Positions 19,596-29,403 are shown, counted from the stretch's first letter. The stretch: DNA of 41,466 bases from Sinosporangium album (GCF_900100605.1 NZ_FNCN01000044.1:1-41466); one strand, 5' to 3'. Numbers and translations: made by a program. Notes: generated by a model not told the origin, from the letters alone.

Positions 19596-20948
19596 GTGGC
19601 GGACTTCGTCGATCAAGTGGTCTTGCACATCAAGGCCGGTGACGGCGGTCACGGCTGCGCGTCCGTCCACCGGGAGAAGTTCAAACCGCTCGGGGGGCCC
19701 GACGGCGGCAACGGTGGCCGCGGCGGCGACGTGATCCTGGAGGTCGATCCGAGCACGTCCACGCTGCTCGACTACCACCGGCGTCCGCACCGCAAGGCCG
19801 ACAACGGCAAGCAGGGGCAGGGCGGCAACCGCGACGGCGCAGGCGGCGCCGACATCGTGCTGTCCGTCCCCAACGGCACGGTGGTGAAGGACGCCCACAC
19901 CGGAGAGGTGCTCGTCGACCTCGTCGGGGTCGGCACCCGCTATGTCGTGGCCGAGGGCGGCCACGGCGGGCTCGGCAACGCCGCGCTCGCCTCCACCCGG
20001 CGCAAGGCCCCCGGGTTCGCGCTGCTGGGCGAGCCGGGCCACGCGCTCGACGTGGTCCTCGAACTGAAGACCGTCGCCGACGTGGCGCTCGTCGGCTTCC
20101 CCAACGCCGGGAAATCCTCCCTGGTCGCGGCGCTGAGCGCGGCCCGGCCCAAGATCGCCGACTACCCGTTCACCACCCTCATCCCCAATCTCGGGGTGGT
20201 GACCGCCGGTGACACCGTCTTCACGGTGGCCGACGTGCCCGGCCTCATCCCCGGCGCCTCCGAGGGCAAGGGCCTCGGCCACGAGTTCCTCCGCCACGTC
20301 GAGCGGTGCTCCACGATCGTCCACGTGCTCGACTGCGCGACGCTGGAGCCGGGCCGCGACCCCGTCAGCGACGTCGAGGTGATCGAGTCGGAGCTCGCGG
20401 CATATGGCGACTTTTCCGAGCGCCCGCGGCTGGTCGTGCTCAACAAGGCCGATGTCCCCGACGCCCGCGAGCTGGCCGAGCTGGTCACCCCCATGCTGGA
20501 GGAGCGCGGCATGCGGGTCTTCACGATCTCGGCCGCCAGCCACGAGGGCCTGCGCGAGCTGTCCTTCGCGATGGGCGCCATGGTGGCCGCCCACCGCGAG
20601 ACCGCCCCGGTCGAGGAGCCGACCCGGCTCGTGATCCGGCCCAAGCAGCTCGGCGCGGCGGACTTCGAGGTGCGCCGTACGGGTGAGAACAGCTTCCAGG
20701 TGACCGGCGAGAAGCCCGAGCGCTGGATCAGGCAGACCGACTTCAGCAACGACGAGGCCGTGGGCTATCTCGCCGACCGCCTCGAACGGCTGGGCGTCGA
20801 GGAGGCCCTGACCAAGGCCGGGGCGACGGCCGGCGCCGAGGTGGTCATCGGCCCGATGGACGGCGGCTACCTCTTCGACTGGGCCCCCACCCTCAACGCC
20901 GAGGCCCACCGCGTCGGGCCGCGCGGGACGGACAACAGGATCGGATGA
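19596..20948 (+). CDS. obg: Obg family GTPase
   Basis: A GTPase of 50S assembly and growth or sporulation control. The 450 residues hold three domains. The Gly-rich Obg fold is at 1-160 ([30 protein letters not shown]). The G domain has G1 GFPNAGKSS near 166-174, the switch DYPFTTL, DVPGLI and NKAD. The C-terminal OCT domain starts near 340. GTG 19596 follows GAGAGGGGG. It overlaps proB by ATGA, so obg and proB are translated together, an arrangement common in actinobacteria. Confidence 0.97.
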   Translation: MADFVDQVVLHIKAGDGGHGCASVHREKFKPLGGPDGGNGGRGGDVILEVDPSTSTLLDYHRRPHRKADNGKQGQGGNRDGAGGADIVLSVPNGTVVKDAHTGEVLVDLVGVGTRYVVAEGGHGGLGNAALASTRRKAPGFALLGEPGHALDVVLELKTVADVALVGFPNAGKSSLVAALSAARPKIADYPFTTLIPNLGVVTAGDTVFTVADVPGLIPGASEGKGLGHEFLRHVERCSTIVHVLDCATLEPGRDPVSDVEVIESELAAYGDFSERPRLVVLNKADVPDARELAELVTPMLEERGMRVFTISAASHEGLRELSFAMGAMVAAHRETAPVEEPTRLVIRPKQLGAADFEVRRTGENSFQVTGEKPERWIRQTDFSNDEAVGYLADRLERLGVEEALTKAGATAGAEVVIGPMDGGYLFDWAPTLNAEAHRVGPRGTDNRIG

Positions 20949-22075
20949 CGCAGGTGACACCCCGGGACCGTGTCCGTACGGCGTCACGCCTCGTCGTCAA
21001 GGTCGGCTCGTCGTCGTTGACGACGCCGAACGGAGTGATCGACGTCGATCGCGTCGACGCCTTGGTCGACGTGCTGGCCGCGCGCCGCCGTACCGGCACG
21101 CAGATCGTGCTGGTCTCCTCGGGGGCGATCGCGGCCGGGCTCGGTCCGCTCGGCCTGGCGGCGCGGCCCCGCGACCTCGCCACGCAGCAGGCGGCCGCGT
21201 CGGTGGGGCAGGGGGTGCTGGTCGCGAGATACACCTCCTCGTTCGCACGCTACGGGCTGCGCGTCGGACAGGTGCTGCTCACCGCCGACGACATGATGCG
21301 CCGCTCCCACCACAGGAACGCCCAGCGCACTCTCACGCGCCTGCTGGAGCTCGGCATCGTGCCGGTCGTCAACGAGAACGACACGGTGGCGACCGACGAG
21401 ATCCGGTTCGGCGACAACGACCGGCTGGCCGCCCTGGTGGCCCATCTGACGCACGCGGACGCCCTGGTTCTGCTGTCCGACGTCGACGCGCTCTACAGCG
21501 GCGACCCGCGCAAGCCCGAGTCGCGGCGGCTCGCCGAGATCCGCGGCTCCGACGATCTCGTCGGGGTGGAGCTCGGCAGGTCCGGCGCGGTGGGCACCGG
21601 AGGCATGATCACCAAGGTGCAGGCGGCGCGCATCGCCACCGGGGCAGGCGTCCCCGTGGTGCTGACGGGGGCGGCCCACGCCGCCCAGGCGCTCGCCGGA
21701 GCCGACATCGGCACCTACTTCCACCCCGGTGGCCGCCACCCCGGCACGAGGCTGCTCTGGCTCGCCCACGCCACCACCGGGCGGGGGCGGCTGCACCTGG
21801 ACGACGGGGCCGTGGACGCTGTCGTGACACGGCGCAAGTCGCTGCTGCCCGCGGGTGTGACCGCGGTGGAGGGCGAGTTCGCGGCGGGCGACCCCGTCGA
21901 CCTCTGCGCGCCGGTCGGCGCCGTCGTCGCGAGGGGGCTCGTCAACTTCGACGCGGGGGAGATCCCCGAGCTGCTCGGCCGGTCCACGCGGGAGCTCGCC
22001 AGCGCCCTCGGTCCGGAATACGAGCGGGAGCTGATCCACAGAGACGACATCGTCATACTTGAGTCACATCATTGA
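20945..22075 (+). CDS. proB: glutamate 5-kinase
   Basis: First step of proline synthesis: phosphorylates glutamate to glutamyl 5-phosphate; feedback target of proline. The 376 residues include an amino-acid-kinase domain ([10 protein letters not shown] near 17-26, [36 protein letters not shown]) and a C-terminal PUA domain from about 275 ([16 protein letters not shown]). The start overlaps the obg stop. proA follows after 56 nt with its own ribosome binding site. Confidence 0.97.
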   Translation: MTQVTPRDRVRTASRLVVKVGSSSLTTPNGVIDVDRVDALVDVLAARRRTGTQIVLVSSGAIAAGLGPLGLAARPRDLATQQAAASVGQGVLVARYTSSFARYGLRVGQVLLTADDMMRRSHHRNAQRTLTRLLELGIVPVVNENDTVATDEIRFGDNDRLAALVAHLTHADALVLLSDVDALYSGDPRKPESRRLAEIRGSDDLVGVELGRSGAVGTGGMITKVQAARIATGAGVPVVLTGAAHAAQALAGADIGTYFHPGGRHPGTRLLWLAHATTGRGRLHLDDGAVDAVVTRRKSLLPAGVTAVEGEFAAGDPVDLCAPVGAVVARGLVNFDAGEIPELLGRSTRELASALGPEYERELIHRDDIVILESHH

Positions 22076-22131
22076 CCGTCTGACCGTCCCCGCCGCCCGT
22101 CCGGCGGCGGGGAGCACCGAGGAGCGGGGCC

Positions 22132-23421
22132 ATGTCTGAAGCCGATGACTTTCTGAAGGTCGCCAGGGAGGCGCGCGACGCCGCCGCGCTGCTCGGCCCG
22201 CTCCCGCGCGCCCCCAAGGACGCCGCCCTCCGGATGGTCGCGGACGCCCTCGTCGAGCGGTCCGCCGAGATCATCGCGGCCAACGCGCTCGACGTCGACC
22301 GGGCCCGGGAGAACGGCACCCCCGAGACCATGATCGACCGGCTGAGCCTCAACGAGGACAGGGTCCGCGCGATCGCGGCCGCTGTGCGCGAGGTGGCCGA
22401 GCTGCCCGACCCGGTGGGTGAGGTGGTCCGGGGCGGCACCCTGCCGAACGGCCTGGAGCTGCGTCAGCTCAGGGTGCCCCTGGGGGTTGTCGGCATCATC
22501 TACGAGGGCCGCCCCAACGTCACCGTGGACGGCGCGGCGCTCTGCCTCAAGAGCGGCAACGCGGTGCTGCTGCGCGGCTCGTCCAGCGCGTTCGAGTCCA
22601 ACACGGCGCTCGTCCGGGTGATGCGCGACGCGCTGGCGGACACGCAGGTGCCGGCGGGAGCCGTACAGCTCGTGCCGGGGATCACCCGCGACTCGGTCAA
22701 GCATCTCCTGAAGGCGCGCGGGCTCGTGGACGTGCTCATCCCGCGGGGCGGCGCGTCGCTGATCCAGTCGGTGGTCGAGGAGTCGACGGTGCCGGTGATC
22801 GAGACGGGGGTCGGCAACTGCCACGTCTACGTCGACGCCGACGCCGACCTCGACATGGCCCTGCACATCCTGCTCAACGCCAAGGTGCAGCGTCCCTCGG
22901 TGTGCAACGCGGCCGAGACCCTGCTGGTGCACGCCTCGGTGGCCGACGCGTTCTTGCCGCGGGCGCTCGCGGCGCTGGCGGAGGCGGGCGTGACCGTGCA
23001 CGGCGACGCGCGCGTGGCCGCCCTCTCCGACGCGGTGGTGCCCGCCGACGAGGAGGACTACCGCACCGAATACGTCTCGCTGGACATCGCCGCCGCCGTG
23101 GTCGACTCGCTGGACGAGGCGGTGGCGCACATCCGGGCGTACGGCTCGGGCCACACCGACGCGATCGTCACCCGCTCGCAGGGTGCCGCCCGGCGTTTCG
23201 TCGCGCTCGTGGATTCGGCCGCCGTGGCGGTCAACGCCTCGACGCGGTTCACCGACGGCGGGGAGTTCGGCTTCGGGGCGGAGATCGGCATCTCCACGCA
23301 GAAGCTTCACGCCCGGGGGCCGATGGGACTTCCCGAGCTGACCTCAACGAAGTGGGTCTACACCGGCGAGGGGCATTTGCGGACATCTACCGGCACAGTG
23401 ATCGCGCCGGCGGGAAGCTGA
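22132..23421 (+). CDS. proA: glutamate-5-semialdehyde dehydrogenase (gamma-glutamyl phosphate reductase)
   Basis: Second step of proline synthesis: NADPH-dependent reduction of glutamyl 5-phosphate to the semialdehyde. The 429 residues belong to the aldehyde dehydrogenase superfamily. Family blocks are [16 protein letters not shown] near 121-136, [14 protein letters not shown] near 254-267 with the catalytic Cys, and [17 protein letters not shown] near 374-390. ATG 22132 is preceded by GAGGAGCGGGG. No complete terminator is obvious after it. Confidence 0.97.
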   Translation: MSEADDFLKVAREARDAAALLGPLPRAPKDAALRMVADALVERSAEIIAANALDVDRARENGTPETMIDRLSLNEDRVRAIAAAVREVAELPDPVGEVVRGGTLPNGLELRQLRVPLGVVGIIYEGRPNVTVDGAALCLKSGNAVLLRGSSSAFESNTALVRVMRDALADTQVPAGAVQLVPGITRDSVKHLLKARGLVDVLIPRGGASLIQSVVEESTVPVIETGVGNCHVYVDADADLDMALHILLNAKVQRPSVCNAAETLLVHASVADAFLPRALAALAEAGVTVHGDARVAALSDAVVPADEEDYRTEYVSLDIAAAVVDSLDEAVAHIRAYGSGHTDAIVTRSQGAARRFVALVDSAAVAVNASTRFTDGGEFGFGAEIGISTQKLHARGPMGLPELTSTKWVYTGEGHLRTSTGTVIAPAGS

Positions 23422-23486
23422 GCCATACCTGGCGCAAGATAGAGGGGAATATTACTCCCTGTTCCCATCGGCTACGCAGCGTGGCC

Positions 23487-23693
23487 ATGGCGCACCGGGT
23501 TTCACTGGGTGGCATGGAGATTACGGTCATCTTCCTCTCGGTCGCCGCAGTGCTGTTCGGGGCCGACCGGCTGATGCTCTGGCTGGAGCGTCACGGACAC
23601 CTGCGCTGGCGGCGCCGGGGGCGGCACGACCTGTCGGCCGCCCCCCGCGCTGAGCTCGACACCCTGTTCGCCGACGCCTCGCGCGGGTCGTGA
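23487..23693 (+). CDS. small single-pass membrane protein
   Basis: A 68-residue protein: hydrophobic helix at about 10-28 and then a strongly basic stretch (WLERHGHLRWRRRGRH) and a short acidic end. ATG 23487 is taken; ATG 23514 (MEITVIF...) with GGGTGG upstream is an equally good start. The stop overlaps the next gene's GTG by four bases (GTGA), so the pair is probably co-translated. It resembles small actinobacterial membrane proteins of unknown function, possibly DUF6191-like, but I cannot confirm this. Confidence 0.6.
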   Translation: MAHRVSLGGMEITVIFLSVAAVLFGADRLMLWLERHGHLRWRRRGRHDLSAAPRAELDTLFADASRGS

Positions 23694-24262
23694 GGCCGGC
23701 GATGAGACGGACGTTCTACGACGTCGCCGCCCTGATCGCGCGCGTCGCGATCGGCGTCATCATGGTCGCCCACGGCTGGCAGAAGGTGTCCAAGGGCTAT
23801 GGCGCCGTGTCGCAGATGTTCCAGGCGTCGGGCATTCCGCTGCCCGGGTTCTCGGCCGGCTTCGCGATGATCGTCGAAGTGGTGGCGGGCGTCCTGTTGA
23901 TCCTCGGGCTGTTCACCCCGCTCGCGGGGCTGCTGCTGTTCGTGGTCATGCTGGGTGCGTTCCTCTTCGTCCATGGACGCCATGGGATCTTCGTCTCCGA
24001 GCAGGGCTTCGAACTGGTCGCCACACTCGGGGTGGGGGCGCTGCTGCTGGCTGCGGCCGGCGGCGGACGCTTCAGCCTCGACCATCTGATCTTCGGCCGC
24101 AGGGCCGAGCGTCGCCGGGCGGAGGAGGCGGCTGTGCCGTACACCCCGCCGACGGCGGTGCGGCCGGGGGACACGCAGCCGATCGACAGGCCGCCGTCCT
24201 CCGGGCCTGAGGAGAATCAGGGGACGTCAGCCGCCCACGACTCGGGATCCGGGACAAGATAA
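23690..24262 (+). CDS. DoxX family membrane protein
   Basis: A 190-residue protein with four membrane segments between about 9 and 125. The DoxX signature is visible: ARVAIGVIMVAHGWQK near 16-31 and a second half with GLFTPLAGLLLFVVMLGAF. The last ~60 residues are a charged, Pro-rich cytoplasmic tail. DoxX relatives take part in membrane redox and thiol-stress complexes, but the exact role here is unknown. GTG 23690 overlaps the preceding stop; ATG 23702 is an alternative. Confidence 0.88.
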   Translation: MRPAMRRTFYDVAALIARVAIGVIMVAHGWQKVSKGYGAVSQMFQASGIPLPGFSAGFAMIVEVVAGVLLILGLFTPLAGLLLFVVMLGAFLFVHGRHGIFVSEQGFELVATLGVGALLLAAAGGGRFSLDHLIFGRRAERRRAEEAAVPYTPPTAVRPGDTQPIDRPPSSGPEENQGTSAAHDSGSGTR

Positions 24263-24309
24263 CTCAATTCCCTACGGCGTGCCGTCCGGTGCCGGGGGTG
24301 CTTGCCCGC

Positions 24310-24315
24310 TAGGGT
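24310..24315 (+). promoter_or_regulatory. candidate kinase gene -10 element TAGGGT
   Basis: TAGGGT lies 52 nt before the GTG at 24368. The predicted mRNA would have a leader of about 46 nt carrying AAGGGGGAG, so this gene is not leaderless. Confidence 0.45.
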
Positions 24316-24367
24316 TGTGTGCCCAACGGGTGCGCCTGGCACCGCAAGGCACCTGGCAAGGGGGAGC

Positions 24368-25855
24368 GTGAGCAAGCTCGGCCGGGTCGGGCCCTATACG
24401 CTGCTGGAGCGCCTTGGCCGAGGCGGCATGGGCGAGGTCTACCTCGCCCAGGGCAAGCGGGGCGATCGAGTGGCGCTCAAGATGCTGCGCGATCCGCTCG
24501 ACGACGACCCCGACGCGCGATTAAGGCTCCGGCGTGAGGTCACCGCACTGCGCAGGGTCGAAAGCCCTTATGTGGCGTGTGTGCTCGACGCCGATCTCGA
24601 CGGTGACCGCCCCTATCTGGTCATGGAGCACATCAAGGGCGACACCCTTCTCGACGCCGTCAAAAAGCGCGGGCCGATCGAAGGCCCCGAGCTCGTGGCG
24701 CTGGCCCACGGCATCGCGACCGCCCTCGCGATCGTGCACGCCGCCGGAGTCGTACACCGGGATCTGAAACCGGCCAACGTGCTGATCGGGGCCGAGGGGC
24801 CGGTTCTCATCGACTTCGGCATCGCCCAGGTCGTGGATGCGACCCGGCTCACCATGACGGGCACCTTCCTCGGCACCCCCGGCTACTCCGCGCCGGAGCT
24901 CTTCGCCGACGAATCCGTGGCGGAACCGGCCGACGTGCACGCCTGGGCGGCCACCGTCGCCTTCGCCGCCACCGGGCGGCCCACCTTCGGCGGGGGCACG
25001 GTCGAGGCCCAGATGTACGCCGTTGTGAACGGCAAAGCCGACCTCGACGGCGTGCCGGCGTCCCTGCTCCCCCTGCTCCGGGCGGCGCTCAACAGGGAGC
25101 CCGTCAAGCGGCCCACCGCCGCCATCCTGGCCGACCGCCTCGCCAGGCTGGCCCGCGCGGTCGAGGCGCCGAGGGGGCGTAGACCCAAACCCGCGCAGCG
25201 CCCAACGAGTACGGCACAGCCCGGCAATCCCGGCAAGCCCGCCAAGAGACGTTCACGGGCCGTCGGGGGAGCCGCTTCCCGGTCGGGCAGGCGCCGCGGC
25301 GCCGAGGAGGAGTCGGTGGCCTCTCCCGTGGGGGCACTTCCGGCCGGGAACGCGACACTGGCCACCCTGGCCGTCATGGCCGTCCCCTGTGTGGTGGCGA
25401 TGGTCGTCTGGCCGCTCGCGACCTTCGCCGTCACCGCCGCCTTCGGCGTGATCACCAGGGCCGTCTGGATGGGCCACTGGATGGTGCGGAAACGAAGATC
25501 CGCGAGGGTGCGGGCCGCGCTGCGCATCGTGTGCTTTCCCGCCTCGCTGGCCGGGGCTCTCGTCGCCACGATCGCCTGGCCCGGTGTGCCGGCGGCCGTC
25601 GCGGCGGGCGGCACCCTCTGGGCCATCTCGGGCACCTTGCTCGACTCCGCCTGGTGGACGGGAAACCCGGTGCCCGTCACCATCGCCGGGGTGGTGTTCG
25701 GCGTCGTCTTCGGCGCCACCATCGGCCGTGAGCTTGAGCGGGTCAGCCCCCAGTTGCCCGAACTCCGTAAGGAGGGGCTCCGGGCTCTTGCCGTACTGGG
25801 GGGATTTGTTGCTGTCTGTGCGGTTGCAGTGCGCGTTGTGGCGCTTCTGCTCTGA
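24368..25855 (+). CDS. membrane-anchored serine/threonine protein kinase
   Basis: A Hanks-type kinase of 495 residues. The kinase domain (about 7-270) is complete: Gly loop GRGGMGEVY (17-25), Lys38, HRDLKPAN (130-137, catalytic Asp132), DFG (149-151) and GTPGYSAPE near 169-177. A basic Pro/Arg linker follows (275-330), then a membrane domain with about five segments (345-495). No PASTA repeats or other extracellular sensor are seen, so it is not PknB-like. GTG 24368 is selected for AAGGGGGAG seven bases upstream. Downstream is convergent with the M48 gene across a bidirectional hairpin. Confidence 0.93.
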   Translation: MSKLGRVGPYTLLERLGRGGMGEVYLAQGKRGDRVALKMLRDPLDDDPDARLRLRREVTALRRVESPYVACVLDADLDGDRPYLVMEHIKGDTLLDAVKKRGPIEGPELVALAHGIATALAIVHAAGVVHRDLKPANVLIGAEGPVLIDFGIAQVVDATRLTMTGTFLGTPGYSAPELFADESVAEPADVHAWAATVAFAATGRPTFGGGTVEAQMYAVVNGKADLDGVPASLLPLLRAALNREPVKRPTAAILADRLARLARAVEAPRGRRPKPAQRPTSTAQPGNPGKPAKRRSRAVGGAASRSGRRRGAEEESVASPVGALPAGNATLATLAVMAVPCVVAMVVWPLATFAVTAAFGVITRAVWMGHWMVRKRRSARVRAALRIVCFPASLAGALVATIAWPGVPAAVAAGGTLWAISGTLLDSAWWTGNPVPVTIAGVVFGVVFGATIGRELERVSPQLPELRKEGLRALAVLGGFVAVCAVAVRVVALLL

Positions 25856-25879
25856 GAGCTGCTCGCTCCAGGGGCGGAT

Positions 25880-25907
25880 GGCGACCCGTCGGCGCGATCG
25901 GGTCGCC
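25880..25907. terminator. bidirectional terminator between kinase and M48 gene
   Basis: A nine-base perfect inverted repeat, GGCGACCCG (25880-25888) with CGGGTCGCC (25899-25907) and ten-base loop, lies between two convergent genes. Confidence 0.7.
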
Positions 25908-25925
25908 CACTCGCATCGGTCGCCC

Positions 25926-26939
25926 TCAGTTGTCCCTACGGGCGAACCTGTTGAAGATCCGTTCGCCGGCGTTGACCGCGCCCTCGGCCACATCGCGCAG
26001 GACCCCGATGAACGGGTCCTGGGACTGCGACCAGGACTCGCGGTAGGAGTCGGCCGCGGCCTTGACCTCCTCGGTGATCTTGGCGTGGGCATCGTCGGCG
26101 CGGCGCGGGTAGTCGCCGGCGAGGACGACGTCGTACGCGCCTGAGCGCCGCCACTTGTCGAGCTCGGCGACCCGGACCACGGCGAACGGGTGGGTCGTGC
26201 CGAGCAGGTTGAGGACCTTGAGCACACCGTCGCGGAGGTCGCCGGCGGTGTCGTACTCGCGGGCCTGGTCGAGGAACGCCTCGACGTTCATCTCGTGGAG
26301 CCGGGAGCCGCCCGCGAGCTTCATGAGCGCGCGAAGCGCGGCGTCAGGGTCCTGGCCGCACAGCAGCCCACCGCGGTCGGCGGACAGCTCGGACTTGCGG
26401 AACCACTCCTCAAGCCCGGCCACGATCGCCCGCAGGCCGATGTAGCCCAGCGGAATCCAGGCGACCCGGGAGGCCAGACGGGTGAGGATCAGCAGCATCG
26501 TGCGGTAGACCGCGTGGCCCGACAGGATGTGGGCGGTCTCGTGGCCGACGACGAAGCGCAGTTCCTCCTCGTCGAGCAGATCCAGCAGACCCGTGGTGAT
26601 CACGATGAACGGGTCGTCGAACCCGATGGCCATCGCGTTGGCTTTGGGGTCCTGCTGGACGTAGATCTCCGGCGCCCTCGGAAGATCGAGGATGTAGGCG
26701 CTGTCGCGGCCCATGTCGTGCAGCGCGCGGAACTGCGTGTCGCCGGTGCGCACCGCCGAGGCCAGGCGGATGAGTCTGAGGCGTCGCTCGCTGATCAAGC
26801 CGGACATCTGCTTGAGCACGGTGTCGAACCCGCTGAGCGAACGCATCGCGACCAGCGCGGACCGGTCAGCGGGATGTTCGTACGCACGAGAGCTGATGCC
26901 GGGCAGCGGGACTCGGGTGCGATCCGGGGTGGTCGTCAT
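25926..26939 (-). CDS. M48 family metallopeptidase
   Basis: A zinc metalloprotease-like protein of 337 residues. The zinc motif HETAH is at 133-137 inside FVVGHETAHILSGH. The likely third ligand is the Glu of SELSADR near 190, and the Asp after it is typical of HtpX/M48. Hydrophobic segments near 145-180 could form a hairpin in the membrane. Start: ATG 26939 (MTTTPDRT) is preferred to ATG 26948 because TAGCAT ends seven bases before it and overlaps the other ATG. The C-terminus is charged. Substrates are unknown; membrane-protein quality control is the usual role. It diverges from nadD. Confidence 0.92.
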   Translation of the reverse strand: MTTTPDRTRVPLPGISSRAYEHPADRSALVAMRSLSGFDTVLKQMSGLISERRLRLIRLASAVRTGDTQFRALHDMGRDSAYILDLPRAPEIYVQQDPKANAMAIGFDDPFIVITTGLLDLLDEEELRFVVGHETAHILSGHAVYRTMLLILTRLASRVAWIPLGYIGLRAIVAGLEEWFRKSELSADRGGLLCGQDPDAALRALMKLAGGSRLHEMNVEAFLDQAREYDTAGDLRDGVLKVLNLLGTTHPFAVVRVAELDKWRRSGAYDVVLAGDYPRRADDAHAKITEEVKAAADSYRESWSQSQDPFIGVLRDVAEGAVNAGERIFNRFARRDN

Positions 26940-26946
26940 GCCCGGC

Positions 26947-26952
26947 ATGCTA
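26947..26952 (-). promoter_or_regulatory. -10 element TAGCAT, leaderless M48 gene
   Basis: On the minus strand TAGCAT, seven bases, ATG 26939. It overlaps the alternative upstream ATG, which decides the start. Confidence 0.6.
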
Positions 26953-27028
26953 CGTCCGTCCTGGGAGTCGCGCGCGGTCCTTGACCGTGCTGTGGACCCC
27001 GGCTGTGAAGTGAGCTGCGAGCTGGCCG

Positions 27029-27034
27029 TATGGT
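27029..27034 (+). promoter_or_regulatory. -10 element TATGGT, leaderless nadD
   Basis: TATGGT, seven bases, ATG-ATG at 27042. With the divergent M48 promoter this makes a 76-bp gap holding two leaderless promoters. Confidence 0.65.
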
Positions 27035-27041
27035 CCATCTC

Positions 27042-27680
27042 ATGATGAACGCGGTGACCCGCGGGGGAAAGCGGCGACTGGGCGTGATGGGTGGGACTTT
27101 CGACCCCATCCACCACGGACATCTCGTGGCCGCGAGCGAGGTCGCACACCACTTCCAGCTCGACGAAGTGGTGTTCGTGCCCACCGGCAGGCCCTGGCAG
27201 AAGGCGGAGCAGGCGGTGTCCGCCCCCGAAGACCGATACCTCATGACCGTGATAGCGACCGCGTCGAACCCGCGGTTCTCCGTCAGCAGGGTGGACATCG
27301 ACAGGCCGGGGCCGACCTTCACCATCGACACTCTGCGCGACGTGTCACAGATCTACGGCCACGAGACCGAGATCTACTTCATCACGGGCGCCGACGCCCT
27401 GGCCCACATCCTGACTTGGCGCGATGTGGATGAACTCTTTAAGATCGCCCACTTCGTCGGCTGCACCCGGCCCGGACACGTGCTCCACGACCCCGGACTG
27501 CCCGAGGGCAAGGTCAGCCTGATCGAGATCCCCGCGTTGGCGATCTCCTCGTCGGAGTGCCGCGCACGGGTGGGCGCGGGAGAACCGATCTGGTATCTCG
27601 TTCCCGACGGCATCGTGCAGTACATCAACAAGCGCGGACTCTACCGTCCCAGGGAATCCGAGGGCATGGGGGGTTGTTGA
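27042..27680 (+). CDS. nadD: nicotinate-nucleotide adenylyltransferase
   Basis: Adenylates nicotinic acid mononucleotide to deamido-NAD in NAD synthesis. The 212 residues contain [12 protein letters not shown] at 17-28, PTGRPWQK near 49-56, the ISSSECR loop near 178-184 (variant of the family ISST.iR) and a final [13 protein letters not shown] 27042 is set by the leaderless promoter; the ATG at 27030 overlaps the -10. It precedes rsfS, a conserved neighbour, with a 161-nt gap that has a possible promoter (TAGTGT, 27751-27756). Confidence 0.95.
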   Translation: MMNAVTRGGKRRLGVMGGTFDPIHHGHLVAASEVAHHFQLDEVVFVPTGRPWQKAEQAVSAPEDRYLMTVIATASNPRFSVSRVDIDRPGPTFTIDTLRDVSQIYGHETEIYFITGADALAHILTWRDVDELFKIAHFVGCTRPGHVLHDPGLPEGKVSLIEIPALAISSSECRARVGAGEPIWYLVPDGIVQYINKRGLYRPRESEGMGGC

Positions 27681-27841
27681 CGTTGTGCGGGTCGGTCACG
27701 CGGGCCAGGGGACCAGAGGAATGGTGCCTGCCGATGCCGGCCGCTGCCGGTAGTGTCTTGCCTAGGTCATCACTAAACTCCGGCCACAACGGGCAGGCTC
27801 AGACCTGACAGGTGCCGAACACTGGAGGACAAACTCACACC

Positions 27842-28252
27842 GTGACCGCATCAGAAAGAGCCGTCCAGCTCATCCAGGTCGCGGCCGAGGCCGCCGCCGA
27901 CAAGCTGGCCGATGACATTCTCGCCTATGACGTGAGCGATCAGCTCGTCATCACCGACGCCTTCCTGCTCTGCTCCGCCGCCAACGACCGCCAGGTGCGG
28001 GCCATCGTCGACGAGATCGAAGACCGCCTGCGCATCGAGGCCGACGCCAAACCCGTCCGCCGCGAAGGCGAGAGGGAAGGCCGCTGGGTCCTCCTCGACT
28101 ACATCGACATCGTGGTTCACGTGCAACACGAGGACGATCGCACGTTCTACGCGCTCGAACGCCTGTGGAAGGACTGCCCCTCCATCTCCCTGCCGGACGC
28201 CGTCACCCAGGCCGCGACCCAGCGGGCCAGGCGCGGGACGGCAGGTGACTGA
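27842..28252 (+). CDS. rsfS: ribosomal silencing factor RsfS
   Basis: Binds L14 and blocks subunit joining when nutrients fall. The 136 residues contain DILAYDVSDQLVITDAFLL, SAANDRQVRAIVDEIED and WVLLDYIDIVVHV, all typical of the Iojap/RsfS fold. GTG 27842 follows GGAGGA by about twelve bases; the upstream in-frame start at 27812 lacks a binding site. The next gene is 69 nt downstream, the usual order nadD-rsfS-phosphoglycerate-mutase-like. Confidence 0.95.
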   Translation: MTASERAVQLIQVAAEAAADKLADDILAYDVSDQLVITDAFLLCSAANDRQVRAIVDEIEDRLRIEADAKPVRREGEREGRWVLLDYIDIVVHVQHEDDRTFYALERLWKDCPSISLPDAVTQAATQRARRGTAGD

Positions 28253-28321
28253 GCGCCGCACACGGCGCGGCGCTCCGGCACGCGCACACGTGATCACCAC
28301 CTGCGGCCCCAGGGAGACCTC

Positions 28322-28951
28322 ATGAGCCGCAGGGTCGTCTGCTGGCGCCACGGCCGTACGCTGTGGAACGTCGAACAGCGTTTCCAAGGCCACTCTGACA
28401 TCCCGTTGGACGAGACAGGCGTACGGCAGGCGGCCCGAGCCGCCTCCCTGCTCGCCTCGCTCAACCCCAGCATGATCGTCTCGTCGGACCTTCAGAGAGC
28501 CCACCACACGGCGTCGGCTCTCGGTCGTGTCACCGGCCTCGGCGTCTCCGTCGACCCCGAGCTGCGCGAACGCGGCGGCGGAGCCTGGGAGGGGCTGACC
28601 CGGCCCGAGATCGCTCAGCGGTGGCCGGAACAGTTCGAAAACTGGGAGGCGCCCGACGGCGAGCCCATGGCCGCGGTCGCCGACCGCGTCGCCACGTCCA
28701 TCACCCGATGGGCGGAGAAGATCGACGAGGACGGCCTTCTCGTCGTCGCCTCCCACGGCGCGGCGATCCGGCTCGGACTCGCCCGTCTCCTCGGCCTCCC
28801 CGAGGAGCTGTGGCACGCGTTGGGCGGACTGTCGAACTGCTCGTGGTCGGTCATCGAACAGGGCCGCAAGGGCTGGCGGCTCCTCGAACACAACGCGGGC
28901 ACTCTGCCTGAGCCCGTCCGCAGCGACGACGCCCCCGAAGTCGCCCACTGA
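28322..28951 (+). CDS. histidine phosphatase family protein (phosphoglycerate mutase-like)
   Basis: A 209-residue enzyme of the histidine phosphatase superfamily. The catalytic WRHGRT is at 8-13, the second RHG-fold His is in VVASHGAAIRLG near 141-152, and RERGGGAWEGL near 81-91 supplies the catalytic Glu. The position after rsfS matches a broad-specificity phosphatase or glucosyl-3-phosphoglycerate phosphatase in other actinobacteria; glycolytic mutase activity is not implied. CAGGGAG lies about ten bases before ATG 28322. A perfect hairpin follows. Confidence 0.9.
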   Translation: MSRRVVCWRHGRTLWNVEQRFQGHSDIPLDETGVRQAARAASLLASLNPSMIVSSDLQRAHHTASALGRVTGLGVSVDPELRERGGGAWEGLTRPEIAQRWPEQFENWEAPDGEPMAAVADRVATSITRWAEKIDEDGLLVVASHGAAIRLGLARLLGLPEELWHALGGLSNCSWSVIEQGRKGWRLLEHNAGTLPEPVRSDDAPEVAH

Positions 28952-28960
28952 CCACCCCTC

Positions 28961-28995
28961 GGCGAGCCGCCTAGAAGGGCGGCTCGCCCCCCTTT
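28961..28995 (+). terminator. terminator after the histidine phosphatase gene
   Basis: A perfect 11-bp stem (GGCGAGCCGCC, 28961-28971, with GGCGGCTCGCC, 28978-28988), six-base loop, then CCCCTTTG. It closes the conserved core block; accessory DNA begins after it. Confidence 0.85.
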
Positions 28996-29276
28996 GTCTC
29001 ATGGGTTCCCTGGCTGGTTCCTGAGGGCTTTACGGGACCCTGTGGACCTTGGGGGGCTTTGTGTGGCTTCCTGGGGCTTTGTATGGCTTTGTGTGGCACA
29101 GTCGGCCCGGCCGAAACCGCGAAAGCAGCAACACCCGCCTCCCGCTGCCGGTCACGCCAAGACGAACCCGCCGGTTAAGCCAGGACGAACACGACACCAA
29201 CACCGATTATGCGAACCCCTCAAGGTCGCTATATGCTCTGCGAGCGCCGTAAAGAGAACACTCCGAGCGGCGACAA
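28996..29276 (+). other. gene-free leader region of tRNA-Ala copy 1, with composition switch
   Basis: No gene is seen. The plus strand is G/T-rich to about 29098, with imperfect repeats of GGGGCTTTGTGTGGC at 29053-29098, and then C/A-rich from about 29100 to 29220. TATGCT at 29232-29237 is a plausible tRNA -10; it shares CTATATGCT with the region before copy 3. AACACT at 29257-29262 sits at the same 14-nt distance from the tRNA as the hexamers of copies 2 and 3. Confidence 0.6.
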
Positions 29277-29349
29277 GGGGCTATGGCGCAGTTGGTAGCG
29301 CGCCTCCATGGCATGGAGGAGGTCTGGGGTTCGAATCCCCATAGCTCCA
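29277..29349 (+). tRNA. tRNA-Ala (GGC), copy 1
   Basis: A 73-nt cloverleaf. The acceptor GGGGCTA pairs with TAGCTCC (one G-T), the D stem is GCGC/GCGC, and the anticodon stem is CCTCC/GGAGG with loop ATGGCAT and anticodon GGC reading GCC. The T arm is TGGGG TTCGAAT CCCCA and the discriminator is A. CCA is not encoded. Identical in sequence to copies at 37112 and 41381. Confidence 0.98.
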
Positions 29350-29356
29350 CTCGGGT

Positions 29357-29403
29357 CGAGGGCGACGTGTGCCGCGCAGGATGCGCTGGCCGCGTCGCCC
29401 TCG
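29357..29403 (+). terminator. hairpin after tRNA-Ala copy 1
   Basis: CGAGGGCGACG (29357-29367) pairs perfectly with CGTCGCCCTCG (29393-29403), and an inner GCGC/GCGC pair can form. It starts eight nt after the tRNA and likely ends transcription or guides 3' processing. Confidence 0.65.

Noticed and set aside
22902-23486. Start of the small membrane protein inside proA
   Set aside because: The open frame overlaps proA antiphase; the protein-like part begins only at 23487.
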